Assembly: GCF_014982725.1 (NCBI RefSeq)
Contig: NZ_JADCJZ010000001.1
Location: 620,001 to 684,000 of the forward strand
Source of the DNA: Thermophilibacter gallinarum
GTDB lineage: Bacteria > Actinomycetota > Coriobacteriia > Coriobacteriales > Atopobiaceae
Length of the DNA stretch: 64,000 nucleotides
Direction of reading: 5' to 3'
Below, in pieces: positions 42,747 through 51,124 of this stretch. The notes beneath the pieces are model-generated. The model was given only the letters and a program-made list of their open reading frames with translations, did no database searches and was not told the DNA's origin. Position 1 is the stretch's first letter. Each line of letters opens with the position of its first letter. The position numbers and the translations under genes are program-made.

Positions 42747-43628
42747 TCAGCGCCGCCGCTCGCCCTTCTCGCCGTAGAGGCGGAAGTACATGTTGTAGAG
42801 GAGGTCGAAGAAGTAGCGGATGCCGTACTCCGAGTACACGGTCCTGACCCTGCGGTACTCGCGACGTGAGAGGTGGTAGACAACGTCGTAGGACGCGGCG
42901 AGCTCGGCGTCGCGGTTGAGGGTGACGAGGACGCTGCGCGCGGGGCACGTTTCGAGCTCGATGCCGGCGGCGTCGGCGAAGTTCCCGGAGGCCGAGATGA
43001 CGATGACGACATCGTCCGGAGCGAGCGTCTTGAGCACCGCCTCGTCCCCGTCGGAGTCGCTGATCACGCGTATCAGCTTGTGCATGAAGATCATGGACTG
43101 CTGGAACTCGCGCACCGCCATGGCGGAGAAGTCCGAGGCGAGAAGCACGGGGCAGGCGGCATCATGAATCATGTTCGCGAGCTCGCGGAGGGAGTCCTCG
43201 GACACCATCTCGTTGATGTCGTCGAACATGGAGTTGATACGCTCGACGAGGTTGGCGCGGATGTCGTCGTGGTCGACGTAGTCGGTGAAGTACCTCTGCC
43301 AGAGCACCCACTCCCAGTAGTTCGCCTTCATCTGGCTGAAGTTCTCGAACCCGGCCTGCTGCGCGAAGCGACGGATGCCGGAGCGCGAGGTGAAGCAGTC
43401 GCGGGCGACGTCGTAGATGTTGAGGTCGGGGAACTCCTCGAAGTGGGTGAGGAAGTAGCGAGCGATGATGCTGCTAGGGCTCGAGACGGAGCTTCGGTTG
43501 AAGGTCTTGAGCAGGGAGTTGATGAGGCTGAAGTGCTTCAGCCTCCCGATGTAGCCCTCGTAGCGGCCGCTCTCGAAGAGGTCGTCGGGAGCCGTGCCGC
43601 CCGAGTTCTTGTCCTCGGTGCCGTCCAT
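42747..43628 (-). CDS. RpiR-family regulator (HTH + SIS)
   Basis: 293 residues. An N-terminal HTH_6 region (SSIIARYFLTHFEEFPDLNIYDVARDCFTSRSGIRRFAQQAGF) is followed by a SIS sugar-phosphate-binding domain (~140-280, LLASDFSAMAVREFQQSM, VIVISASGNFADA). It probably senses a 6-phospho-sugar and controls the PTS/GH1 cluster in which it lies. The start at 43628 is supported by GAAGGGGG; the frame is open to 43685 without an RBS. Confidence 0.85.
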   Translation of the reverse strand: MDGTEDKNSGGTAPDDLFESGRYEGYIGRLKHFSLINSLLKTFNRSSVSSPSSIIARYFLTHFEEFPDLNIYDVARDCFTSRSGIRRFAQQAGFENFSQMKANYWEWVLWQRYFTDYVDHDDIRANLVERINSMFDDINEMVSEDSLRELANMIHDAACPVLLASDFSAMAVREFQQSMIFMHKLIRVISDSDGDEAVLKTLAPDDVVIVISASGNFADAAGIELETCPARSVLVTLNRDAELAASYDVVYHLSRREYRRVRTVYSEYGIRYFFDLLYNMYFRLYGEKGERRR

Positions 43629-43725
43629 GCGTCCCCCTTCGTCGAAGTGATGTTCCGATGGTAACACGAATGCCGGGCAGCTCAACGGGGCTGCCGGTCG
43701 CCGTCACGGAAGTGGAGGCCGCGTG

Positions 43726-44499
43726 CTACGCATCCTTTCGTGCGAGGTAGTCTCCCATGATGCGGCTGATGACGACCAGCTCTGCGATTGCGAGGGCCAT
43801 GGCGACGATCAGCATGACGTTGGGGATGGGGATGGAGTAGGTGAAGTTGTAGACGAACGAGAACGCCAGGCTCCAGACGACGGGCTGCCAGGCGGGTTTG
43901 CCCTCGGCGATCTGCAGCAGCACGAGGTAGGTGGTCTGAATGACCAGGATGGCAAGGATGCCGAGATAGAGATACTGGGCCGGCGTGTAGGACTCGTAGG
44001 TGGCGGCGAGCTCGGCGGCGTCCACGGCGGGATTGTTGACGCTCTGGGCGAGCAACCCCTCCAGCGTGCCGTCGGAGATGCGCAGGGCCACCGTCACGTT
44101 GGAGATGGCGGCGGACATGATGTCCGAGAGGATCTTGATCACGCTGGCGCCCACCGTGAGGCGAGAGACCTGACCCTCGGAGAAGCGGCGCTGATAGGTG
44201 GTGGCCCACACCGCGAGCCAGCCCCCGAGGAAGCAGACGGCGCCGGCGACTCCGTAGAGCAGCTGCTGGGCCAGCGGATCGCCCGAGAGGAGGGAAAGCC
44301 CCGGGATCTGGGGGACGAGACGGACGATCAGGCTGAAGAGGACCGTCTGCGCGAACCAGGACACGATGATGCCCATCAGGACGTCCGGGAGGTGGAAGGC
44401 GAGCTTGCGGAACCTGAACACGTAGAGGATGAACAGGATCGGTGCGAGCACGGCGAGCGCCGCTGCGAAGATGGCCGCGCCTACGTTTATGGTCTCCAT
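43726..44499 (-). CDS. Multi-pass membrane protein of unknown function
   Basis: 257 residues with about seven hydrophobic segments: ~5-25, 36-56, 72-95, 112-130 (amphipathic), 170-190, 200-220, 230-250. It starts METINVGAAIFAAALAVLAPILFILYVFRF with AAAGGGAG upstream. No motif for a transporter, PTS subunit or protease was recognised. Its place between a GH1 gene and the RpiR gene suggests a role in beta-glucoside use, such as export or sensing of the sugar. Confidence 0.75.
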   Translation of the reverse strand: METINVGAAIFAAALAVLAPILFILYVFRFRKLAFHLPDVLMGIIVSWFAQTVLFSLIVRLVPQIPGLSLLSGDPLAQQLLYGVAGAVCFLGGWLAVWATTYQRRFSEGQVSRLTVGASVIKILSDIMSAAISNVTVALRISDGTLEGLLAQSVNNPAVDAAELAATYESYTPAQYLYLGILAILVIQTTYLVLLQIAEGKPAWQPVVWSLAFSFVYNFTYSIPIPNVMLIVAMALAIAELVVISRIMGDYLARKDA

Positions 44500-44555
44500 C
44501 GTCTCCCTTTCCGAAGCGTCGTAGGCGAGGGGGCGACGGGCCCCCTCGCCCGGTG

Positions 44556-46001
44556 CTACTCGAGGTTCTTGCCGTTGGTGGCGATCACGTTGCGATACCA
44601 CCAGAACGAGTCCTTACGATATCGCTTGCATTCGCGCTCGTCGTCGTCGGTGCGGTCCACGTAGACGAAGCCGTAGCGCTTGGCGATGCCGTTGCTCGTG
44701 GAGAGCAGGTCCATCGCGCTCCAGGGGTTGTAGCCCAGGACGGTGACGCCGTTGGCGATGGCGCGGCCGATGGCCTTGATGTGCGCGCGCAGGTACTCTA
44801 TCCGATAGGGGTCGTGGACGGAGCCGTCCTTCTCGAGCGTGTCATAGCCGCCGAAGCCGTTCTCGCAGATCATGACCGGAATGCCGTAGCGGTCGTTGAT
44901 CTCCTCGAGGATGAATTCGAGGCCGTTCGGGTCGATGGGCATCGAGAAGTCCGTGGACTCGAGGTGCGGGTTGTCCGTCCCCTCAAAGAGGTCGGGCTGG
45001 ATCTCGCTGACCGCGTGTCCTCCCTTGCCGGTCTTGTTGTTGTCCTTGGGGCGACGCGAGGCACCCGGGGTGGGAGCCTTGACGCAGGCGCTCTGGTAGT
45101 AGTTGACCCCCAGGAAGTCGAAGCACTCCGAGCCGCGCTTGATGAGATCGAGGTCGCCCGGCTCGATGTCGAACATGAGGCCCTGACGCTCGAGGTAGCG
45201 CATGACCGAGGGCGTGTACTCGCCCTTGATGTAGGCGTCCATGTAGAAGTAGTTCTTGAACGCGTTTGCCCCGCGAGCCGCGAGTATGTCGGCGGGGTCG
45301 CTGCTGGCGGGGTAGTAGGGCGCGCAGTCGAGGGCGGCTCCCACCTGGGCTCCCTCGACGATCTCGTGCGCGGCGATGGCCGCCTTGGCGTGGGCGAGGT
45401 TCATGTAGTGGTTCGCCTGGTAGCGGAAGCGCGGGTTGAAGTAGTCGGCCTTGCTGATGAGGTTCTTGCGGTCGATGTAGTTCACCACGATGCTCTGCTC
45501 GTTGATGGTGAGCCAGTATCTGACCTCGTCCTTGTACTCGTTCAGTATGAAGCGCGCGTAGTACTCGAAGTCGTCGACGATCTGACGGCTGCGCCACCCG
45601 CCATAGCGCTCGACAAGCGCCATGGGAAGGTCGTAGTGCCACATGGTCACGACGGGCTCGATGCCATGGGAGCGCAGCTCGGCGATCAGGTCGTGATAGA
45701 AGCGGACGCCCGCCGGGTTGGGCTCTCCGGTGCCGTCGGGCAGGACGCGAGCCCAGCTGATGGAGAAGCGGTACGAGGTGAACCCCATCTCCGCCATGAG
45801 GGCGACGTCCTCCTTGTAGTGGTGGTAGTGGTCGGCGGTGACCGACGCGTCGGCGTAGCCGTACTCGTCGTGAATCTCACGGTTGATGACGTCTTGCTGG
45901 CTCTCCCGCTTGCCGTCCTCGAGAGCGGCGCCCTCGCACTGGTAGGCGCTCGTTGCGGCGCCCCACATGAACCCCTCGGGAAACTCTCGAACGATGTCCA
46001 T
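44556..46001 (-). CDS. GH1 6-phospho-beta-glucosidase, third copy
   Basis: 481 residues. FPEGFMWGAATSAYQCEG, acid/base Glu in TINEQS (~168), nucleophile Glu in MICENGFGG (~380), phosphate site AKRYGFVYVDRTDDDERECKRYRKDSFWWYR. It is the GH1 gene closest to the PTS genes (29 bp from the IIA gene) and so probably handles the main PTS product. Confidence 0.93.
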   Translation of the reverse strand: MDIVREFPEGFMWGAATSAYQCEGAALEDGKRESQQDVINREIHDEYGYADASVTADHYHHYKEDVALMAEMGFTSYRFSISWARVLPDGTGEPNPAGVRFYHDLIAELRSHGIEPVVTMWHYDLPMALVERYGGWRSRQIVDDFEYYARFILNEYKDEVRYWLTINEQSIVVNYIDRKNLISKADYFNPRFRYQANHYMNLAHAKAAIAAHEIVEGAQVGAALDCAPYYPASSDPADILAARGANAFKNYFYMDAYIKGEYTPSVMRYLERQGLMFDIEPGDLDLIKRGSECFDFLGVNYYQSACVKAPTPGASRRPKDNNKTGKGGHAVSEIQPDLFEGTDNPHLESTDFSMPIDPNGLEFILEEINDRYGIPVMICENGFGGYDTLEKDGSVHDPYRIEYLRAHIKAIGRAIANGVTVLGYNPWSAMDLLSTSNGIAKRYGFVYVDRTDDDERECKRYRKDSFWWYRNVIATNGKNLE

Positions 46002-46030
46002 GTCCTTCTCGCCCCTTCCTCGCGGCTTGT

Positions 46031-46411
46031 CTAGCGGGAGTCCCTGAGGGAGCGGTACATCTTCTCCATGGACTCGGTGAGGGTCACCTCGGACATGATG
46101 GTCATGAGGGTGTCCTGGGCGTGGATGAACAGCAGCGGGATCTTGGTTGAGGTCCCGGTGTTCATCTCACGTGCCGCCTCGGACTGGATGAGCTCGGTCT
46201 GTACCTTGTGGGCGGCGAGGATGTTCTGGTGCGCCTCCTTGAGGAGCTCCTCGGCCTTCTCGTCATCACCGGCGATGAGGGCGTCGACCGACTCGGAGGC
46301 GTTGTGACGGGCGTCGCCCGCCGGCATGATGATCTTGATGGCCGCCTCCATGAACTCCTGCTCGCGCTTTGCCTCCTCCTCGGGGGTGAACGCGTTCTTC
46401 TCGTCTGCCAT
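46031..46411 (-). CDS. celC: PTS lactose/cellobiose-family EIIA
   Basis: 126 residues, with an extended acidic N-terminus. The family His97 lies in LLFIHAQDTLM and accepts phosphate from HPr; the rest is the three-helix Lac/Cel IIA fold (AIKIIMPAGDARHNASESVDAL). It passes phosphate to the IIB encoded upstream. RBS AAAGGAG at the ATG. Separated from IIC by a stem-loop. Confidence 0.92.
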   Translation of the reverse strand: MADEKNAFTPEEEAKREQEFMEAAIKIIMPAGDARHNASESVDALIAGDDEKAEELLKEAHQNILAAHKVQTELIQSEAAREMNTGTSTKIPLLFIHAQDTLMTIMSEVTLTESMEKMYRSLRDSR

Positions 46412-46453
46412 GACGGTCTCCTTTCGTCTGGTGTGTCGTCCTTGATTCCAAAA

Positions 46454-46481
46454 TGGGGCGTGGCCGTCCGACCACGCCCCA
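46454..46481 (-). terminator. Stem-loop between IIC and IIA genes
   Basis: TGGGGCGTGG (46454-46463) pairs with CCACGCCCCA (46472-46481); on the minus strand TTTTGG follows. It is probably a partial terminator or an mRNA-stabilising hairpin that sets IIB/IIC expression above IIA and the hydrolases. Confidence 0.75.
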
Positions 46482-46536
46482 CTTGGCTTTGCTTTGGCCC
46501 GTCGGGCCGGGGTCAGCCTGAACGAGTCGGGCTGCG

Positions 46537-47829
46537 CTACTCCTGGGCCTCGAGCTTGGCGGCCTCGCCGTTCTCCTTGGCGACCTCACCCTTCTCGAAC
46601 GCCTTGAAGAACGGGAAGTAGATGATGAGGTACACCGCGAAGAGCACGACCCACCAGAGGATGCCGCGCAGGTCGCCCGTCAGCATCACCGTGTTGGCGA
46701 TGACCGGCAGGGTGCCCACGTTGGTCGCCGCGACCGTGGGCAGCGCGAGCAGGTCGAGCCTGAAGATGAACCAGGTGATGATCGAGCCCACGATGGCCGT
46801 GATGTTGGCCGGGATGAAGAGCGTGGGGTTGTAGACGACGGGCGTGCCGTAGAGGACGGGCTCGTTGATGTTGAACAGCGACGGGGCAATCGTCACGCGG
46901 CCGAGCGTGCGCAGGCGCTTGGACTTGCTGAAGAGCAGCAGGACGTTGAGGGCGAGCGTGGCGCCGATGCCGCCGAGGTTGATGAGGCCGATGCCGGAGA
47001 TGACCTCAGAGACGTTGAGGTAACCGTTCACTCCGGTGAGGCCAGAGGCGATGTTCTCGGCCATGGCGGGAACCTGCCAGGAGTTGCACAGGCCGGTCCA
47101 CGTCCAGCCGGAGACGCCGATGGTGTAGAAGAAGGTCTGGATGAAGTTCCAGAGGACGAAGCCCGGGAAGGACTGCGCGACGGCCTGGATGGGGGAGAAG
47201 AGCCACAGCACGGTGCTGTAGAGGTCGACCTGAGCGATGCCGACGATGATCATCTGGACCAGGACGCAGACGAAGATCGGGATGATGTTGTTGATCCACT
47301 CCTGCACGAACGTGGGGACCGAGGAGCCCTTCTTGAACAGCTGGACCTTTGCCCAGAGGTTGAAGATGAAGGCGACCTCAAGGCCGACGAGCATGGCGAC
47401 CATGGAGCCGGTGGGCCCGAAGCGCGCGAACTCGATGGTGATGTAGGTGCCGGTCTCGTCCATGACGCCGGCCATGGTGAGCATGTAGACGCAGATGCCC
47501 GTGATGCCGGCGGTGACCATGAACTTGCGGTGCTTGAGCGTCGCCATGAGCTCGTGCGGGATCATGTAGGTGTAGATCAGGCCGAGCATCGAGAAGGTGT
47601 AGGTCTGGACGAGGCTCAGGTCGGGAAGGGCGGGAATCCAGCTGCGGATGGCGTTGTAGAAGAAGATCAGGCAGCCGGTGAGGATGAACGGCAGGCACTT
47701 CATGATGCCGTTCGTAAAGCCAGACAGCCAGGGGCGCGCCATGAAGGCACGGGTCTTGGGGGCGAGGGTGTGCTCAATCCAATGCATCAACTTGCTTTCC
47801 TTGGCGGTTCCCTCGAACTCTTCGGACAT
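46537..47829 (-). CDS. celB: PTS lactose/cellobiose-family EIIC permease
   Basis: 430 residues with about ten membrane helices. The sugar-site region reads APSLFNINEPVLYGTPVVYNP (~320), the typical EIIC-Cel NEP motif with its Glu. It imports and phosphorylates beta-glucosides such as cellobiose at the membrane. The C-terminal tail is Lys/Glu-rich. The start at 47829 follows AAAGGAG. Confidence 0.93.
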   Translation of the reverse strand: MSEEFEGTAKESKLMHWIEHTLAPKTRAFMARPWLSGFTNGIMKCLPFILTGCLIFFYNAIRSWIPALPDLSLVQTYTFSMLGLIYTYMIPHELMATLKHRKFMVTAGITGICVYMLTMAGVMDETGTYITIEFARFGPTGSMVAMLVGLEVAFIFNLWAKVQLFKKGSSVPTFVQEWINNIIPIFVCVLVQMIIVGIAQVDLYSTVLWLFSPIQAVAQSFPGFVLWNFIQTFFYTIGVSGWTWTGLCNSWQVPAMAENIASGLTGVNGYLNVSEVISGIGLINLGGIGATLALNVLLLFSKSKRLRTLGRVTIAPSLFNINEPVLYGTPVVYNPTLFIPANITAIVGSIITWFIFRLDLLALPTVAATNVGTLPVIANTVMLTGDLRGILWWVVLFAVYLIIYFPFFKAFEKGEVAKENGEAAKLEAQE

Positions 47830-47922
47830 GTCTACTCCTTTCGCTTGCTCTCGGCCCGCGCTGGTGGCGCGGGTATGCGGAGCCGGGCGTCTGCCCGGCA
47901 GGAATCCGTGGTGCGTGGGCGA

Positions 47923-48240
47923 TTAGTCGCCAAGCAGCTCCTTGATGAAGCCGAGCAGGGCCTTGCCGTCCACGTTGCCGTAGATCTCGCGGGGGATGAC
48001 GGCGATGATGGTGTCGCAGCCGGTGTCCTCGCGGACCTCCTCGAACTCGTCGACGGAGTTGGCGAAGTGCGGCCCGAGCAGGACGGCGTCGAAGTCGGGC
48101 ATCTCCTCGAGGGCCACGCTCTGGCTCTTGGCGCTCACGTTGTAGTCGAGGCCGGTCTCGATGGCGGCCTTCTCAGTGGAGCTCGCAAGAAAGCCCGAGC
48201 TCATGCCTGCACCGCAGCAAAGAAGGATGTTGCGTTCCAT
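47923..48240 (-). CDS. celA: PTS lactose/cellobiose-family EIIB
   Basis: 105 residues. The phosphorylated Cys is Cys9 in LLCCGAGMSSGFLAS, just after the first strand. VLLGPHFANSVDEFEE fits the P-loop-like IIB fold. The start at 48240 is set by AAGGAACA; a longer frame to 48324 lacks an RBS. It is the first gene of the minus-strand cluster. Confidence 0.92.
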   Translation of the reverse strand: MERNILLCCGAGMSSGFLASSTEKAAIETGLDYNVSAKSQSVALEEMPDFDAVLLGPHFANSVDEFEEVREDTGCDTIIAVIPREIYGNVDGKALLGFIKELLGD

Positions 48241-48546
48241 TAGCTGTTCCTTTTCTCGTGTCTTGCTTTGCGTGAAACATCGACGATCGAAAGAGGTTCC
48301 CTGGTCTTCTGCCCGAGGCCCCACCTCCCTCGCTTGCGTACACGGCTCCTACACATTCGCTAGGTCAAATCTATCCGCGGGGTGGTAAAGCAAGGGGTGC
48401 GTAAACTGGACCCACCGTCCACGGATTTCTTCTTACCGCCCGGCAGGGAAACAGCTGACATTTTTCAGGAACGAGAGGCGCCGTCCGCGCCACCGCCCTC
48501 CGTTTCCGCTTGCGAATGTTCTGTGCCCCCCCCCGGGGGGGGTCGC
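48241..48546. other. Divergent control region with C9G8 tract
   Basis: This region lies between celA (leftward) and repeat array 3, within the 734-bp gap before paaK. Reading leftward, TTGACC (48370-48365) is a -35 candidate for the PTS operon, but no convincing -10 is spaced correctly. At 48526-48542 a run of nine C is followed by eight G, a self-complementary homopolymer tract prone to slippage, ending 4 bp before the first repeat copy. Confidence 0.4.
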
Positions 48547-48838
48547 GTCTTGGAATCGCCGAGGTTCCCCGTTCGGTACGCGGGTTGTCCAGGAATCCGG
48601 GAGGTTCCCGCGAATGGCTGCGGCTGCGTCCAGGAATCGGCGATGTTCCCGCGTCGGGTGGTCTCTGCGTCCGGAAATCAGCGATGTTTCCCGGCCGCAG
48701 GCGAGAAGGTCGGCGATTCCGGGACGCACGGGCGAGAAGGTCGGCGATTCTCGGACATGTTCTTCTCGCCGGGCGAGAAGGTCCCCGATTCCGGGACGGC
48801 GCCCCGCCCGGTTCGGGGAACCCCGCCGATTCCTGGAC
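48547..48838. repeat. Mirror-image repeat array, type I, copy 3 (4 forward + 4 inverted)
   Basis: Forward copies (core GTCCAGGAATCGGCGATGTTCCC) begin at 48547, 48587, 48628 and 48669 (40, 41, 41 bp). Inverted copies (core GGCGAGAAGGTCGGCGATTCCGGGAC) end at 48725, 48756, 48797 and 48838, spaced 31, 41 and 41 bp exactly as in the other two type I arrays. CTTCTCGCCgGGCGAGAAG, a perfect 9-bp dyad with one central base, lies in the gap between the second and third inverted copies. A TAGAAT -10 candidate for paaK is at 48927-48932. Confidence 0.9.
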
Positions 48839-48974
48839 GACCCCCTTGTCGGAAGGTTTCGCCTCGCTCGCGGCGGGCAATGTCACACAACCGTAAACGG
48901 GTGCCCAGTTCCCGTCGGGCTGGTCTTAGAATCAGCGCAGCGAGTTTTGGGTCACAACGGAAGGGCAAGCACCA

Positions 48975-50285
48975 ATGGGCAAGATGCAGGAGATTCTCCA
49001 CGCGCCCCACGAGCAGATCGAAGAGATCCAGCTCGAGGGCATCAAGAAGACCGTGATCGCGTGCTACGAGAACGTGCCGTTCTACAAGAAGAGCTTCGAC
49101 GACGCCGGCTTTGACCCCTACGCCGTCAAGAGCCTCGACGACCTGCAGAATGCGCCGTTCGTCACCAAGCAGGACCTGCGCGACAACTACCCCTACGGCA
49201 TGTTTGCCACGCCGCTCTCCGAGGTGAAGGAGATCCACATGTCCTCCGGCACCACGGGCGTGGCGACGGTGGGCGGCTACACCCAGCACGACCTCGACAT
49301 CTGGGGCGAGTGCTTCGCGCGCGGCATCGAGTACGCGAACGGCGGCGCCGACGACGTCGTCCACGTCTGCTACGGCTACGGCCTGTTCACCGGCGGTCTG
49401 GGCGCGCACTACGGCGGCCTCTACTCCGGCGCCACCACGATTCCCATGTCCGCGGGCAATACCGAGCGCCAGATCCGCGTGCTCAAGGAGATGGGCTCCA
49501 CGATCATCTGCTGCACGCCGAGCTACGCCATGCACATCGCCGACACCGCCCTCGAGATGGGCATCGACCCGGCGCGCGACTTCCACCTGCGCGCGGGCAT
49601 CCACGGCGCCGAGCCCTTCTCGGACAACTTCCGCCGCGACCTGGAGCGTAAGCTCAACTACCACGTGCTCGACGTCTACGGCCTCACCGAGACCATGGGC
49701 CCGGGCGTGGCCATCGAGTGCTGGGAGCAGAACGGCCTGCACCTCGCCGAGGACCACTTCTACGCGGAGATCATCGACCCCAACACCGGCGAGGTCCTGC
49801 CCGACGGCGAGTGGGGCGAGCTCGTGCTCACCACGATCGACCGCGAGGCGTCGCCCGTCGTGCGCTACCGCACGCGCGACATCACGCGCATCCTGCCGGG
49901 CGAGTGCGCCTGCGGCTGCACGCACCGCCGCATCGACCGCATCCACGGCCGCACCGACGACATGCTCATCATCCGCGGCGTCAACGTCTTCCCGAGCCAG
50001 ATCGAGGACGTCATGAAGACCTTCGACCAGGTCTCCTCCTGGTACCAGATCGAGGTCGACACCGACCATCGCTCGCTCGACATGGTCACGCTCAAGGCCG
50101 AGGTCAACCCCGACTTCGCCTTCGACTCCGTCGCCGCGGTCGAGCGCCTGCAGAAGGAGATCTCTGCGCGCCTCAAGACGGCGCTGTCCGTGGGCGTCAA
50201 GGTCAAGCTCGTTGAGCCCAAGACCATCGCGCGCAGCGAGGGCAAGGCCAAGCGCATCGTCGACCTGCGAAAGGGGATCAAGTAA
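48975..50285 (+). CDS. paaK: Phenylacetate-CoA ligase family protein
   Basis: 436 residues. Adenylate-forming motifs: SSGTTGVATVGGYTQHDLDIW (~90), YGLTETMGPGVAIEC (~235), RTDDMLIIRGVNVFPSQIED (~330) and a C-terminal Lys in RSEGKAKRIVDLR. It activates phenylacetate or another aryl acid with ATP and CoA. No aerobic paa ring-cleavage genes are nearby; in anaerobes such ligases accompany amino-acid fermentation through arylacetates. Its stop overlaps the next gene by one base. Confidence 0.9.
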   Translation: MGKMQEILHAPHEQIEEIQLEGIKKTVIACYENVPFYKKSFDDAGFDPYAVKSLDDLQNAPFVTKQDLRDNYPYGMFATPLSEVKEIHMSSGTTGVATVGGYTQHDLDIWGECFARGIEYANGGADDVVHVCYGYGLFTGGLGAHYGGLYSGATTIPMSAGNTERQIRVLKEMGSTIICCTPSYAMHIADTALEMGIDPARDFHLRAGIHGAEPFSDNFRRDLERKLNYHVLDVYGLTETMGPGVAIECWEQNGLHLAEDHFYAEIIDPNTGEVLPDGEWGELVLTTIDREASPVVRYRTRDITRILPGECACGCTHRRIDRIHGRTDDMLIIRGVNVFPSQIEDVMKTFDQVSSWYQIEVDTDHRSLDMVTLKAEVNPDFAFDSVAAVERLQKEISARLKTALSVGVKVKLVEPKTIARSEGKAKRIVDLRKGIK

Positions 50286-50713
50286 TGATTGACCAGATCA
50301 CCGTCTTCCTCGAGAACAAGCGCGGCCGCATCGCATCTTTGTGCCGCACCCTCGGCGACGCCAACATCAACATGGCCGCGCTCTCCGTGGCCGACACCAC
50401 CGAGTACGGCATCGTGCGCATCATCTGCAGCGACACCGAGGCGGCGCTCGCCGCCCTCCACGCCGGCGGCTATCGCGCCATCAAGACCAAGGTCATGGCC
50501 ATCGCCGTCCCGCACCACCCGGGCGGCGCCGCGGACCTGCTCGAGAAGCTCGACGACCTCGACGTGGACATCGAGTACTTCTACTGCTTCTCCACGACCG
50601 ACGACATGGCGGTGCTGGCGCTCAAGATCGCCGACCCGGCGAGCGCCGCGGAGGCGAGCTGGGCCATCGAGAAGGCCGGCTTCCACGTGTTCGAGCAGGA
50701 CGAGGTCGAGTAG
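50285..50713 (+). CDS. Tandem ACT-domain protein
   Basis: 142 residues in two ACT modules: DQITVFLENKRGRIASLCRTLGDANINMAALSV (1-70) and VPHHPGGAADLLEKLDDLDVDIEYFYCF (75-140). ACT pairs bind amino acids and control enzyme activity. TAATG coupling to paaK (1-bp overlap) suggests it makes the ligase or its pathway respond to an aromatic amino acid. No catalytic domain is present. Confidence 0.85.
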   Translation: MIDQITVFLENKRGRIASLCRTLGDANINMAALSVADTTEYGIVRIICSDTEAALAALHAGGYRAIKTKVMAIAVPHHPGGAADLLEKLDDLDVDIEYFYCFSTTDDMAVLALKIADPASAAEASWAIEKAGFHVFEQDEVE

Positions 50714-50740
50714 GCCCGTCGCGAGGCTCTTCTCGTCTGA

Positions 50741-50773
50741 TGGGGTGCCATACATTCGTTGTATGGCACCCCA
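50741..50773 (+). terminator. Perfect hairpin after the ACT gene
   Basis: TGGGGTGCCATACA (50741-50754) is perfectly inverted at 50760-50773 with a 5-nt loop; an AT-rich stretch ending TATTTT follows. It is probably a terminator, and lies just upstream of the tatA promoter (TACCAT at 50810-50815). Confidence 0.7.
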
Positions 50774-50848
50774 TTCGTATATGTATTTTACCGTTGGGCT
50801 GACGCGACCTACCATGGACGAGAAGAACAACGTCACGGGAGGTCTCAC

Positions 50849-51046
50849 ATGATCTTTGGCATGGGTCCGATGGAGCTCGCGCTCATCCTGCTCGTCGTCC
50901 TGGTGATCTTTGGGCCGAAGAACCTGCCCAAGCTGGGCTCAGCCCTCGGCAAGACGGTCAAGAGCGTCCGCGAGGGCATGGAGGGCGAGGATCCCGACGA
51001 TGCGTCCGTCGAGGCCCCTGCCGACGACCCCGGGCAGCAGCAGTAG
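50849..51046 (+). CDS. tatA: Sec-independent translocase subunit TatA
   Basis: 65 residues. One N-terminal helix (MIFGMGPMELALILLVVLVIFG), the FGPKNLPKLG hinge, an amphipathic helix (SALGKTVKSVREGM) and an acidic tail are the TatA/E layout. It forms the pore for folded proteins; the Tat-type lipoprotein OppA in this window is a likely client. tatC is not in the window. RBS GGGAGG before the ATG at 50849. Its first residues resemble the HTH protein at 31009. Confidence 0.92.
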   Translation: MIFGMGPMELALILLVVLVIFGPKNLPKLGSALGKTVKSVREGMEGEDPDDASVEAPADDPGQQQ

Positions 51047-51089
51047 TCCTTCCTCCTGCGTCCCCGGCCCCTTTCCCGCCGGGGGCGCT

Positions 51090-51124
51090 CTCTGTTAATC
51101 GGGGACTGTCCCCGATTAACAGAG
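51090..51124. repeat. 35-bp near-perfect palindrome at the end of a LysR gene
   Basis: Two perfect 17-bp arms around one base (arm CTCTGTTAATCGGGGAC). It covers the TAA stop codon of the minus-strand lysR gene and its last four codons' surroundings. Without a U-tract, it resembles a REP-type palindrome or a terminator hairpin serving tatA and lysR together. Confidence 0.75.

Noticed and set aside
43726-44499. YhfC-type intramembrane protease
   Set aside because: No glutamate-pair or other catalytic motif of that family is visible; left as unknown.
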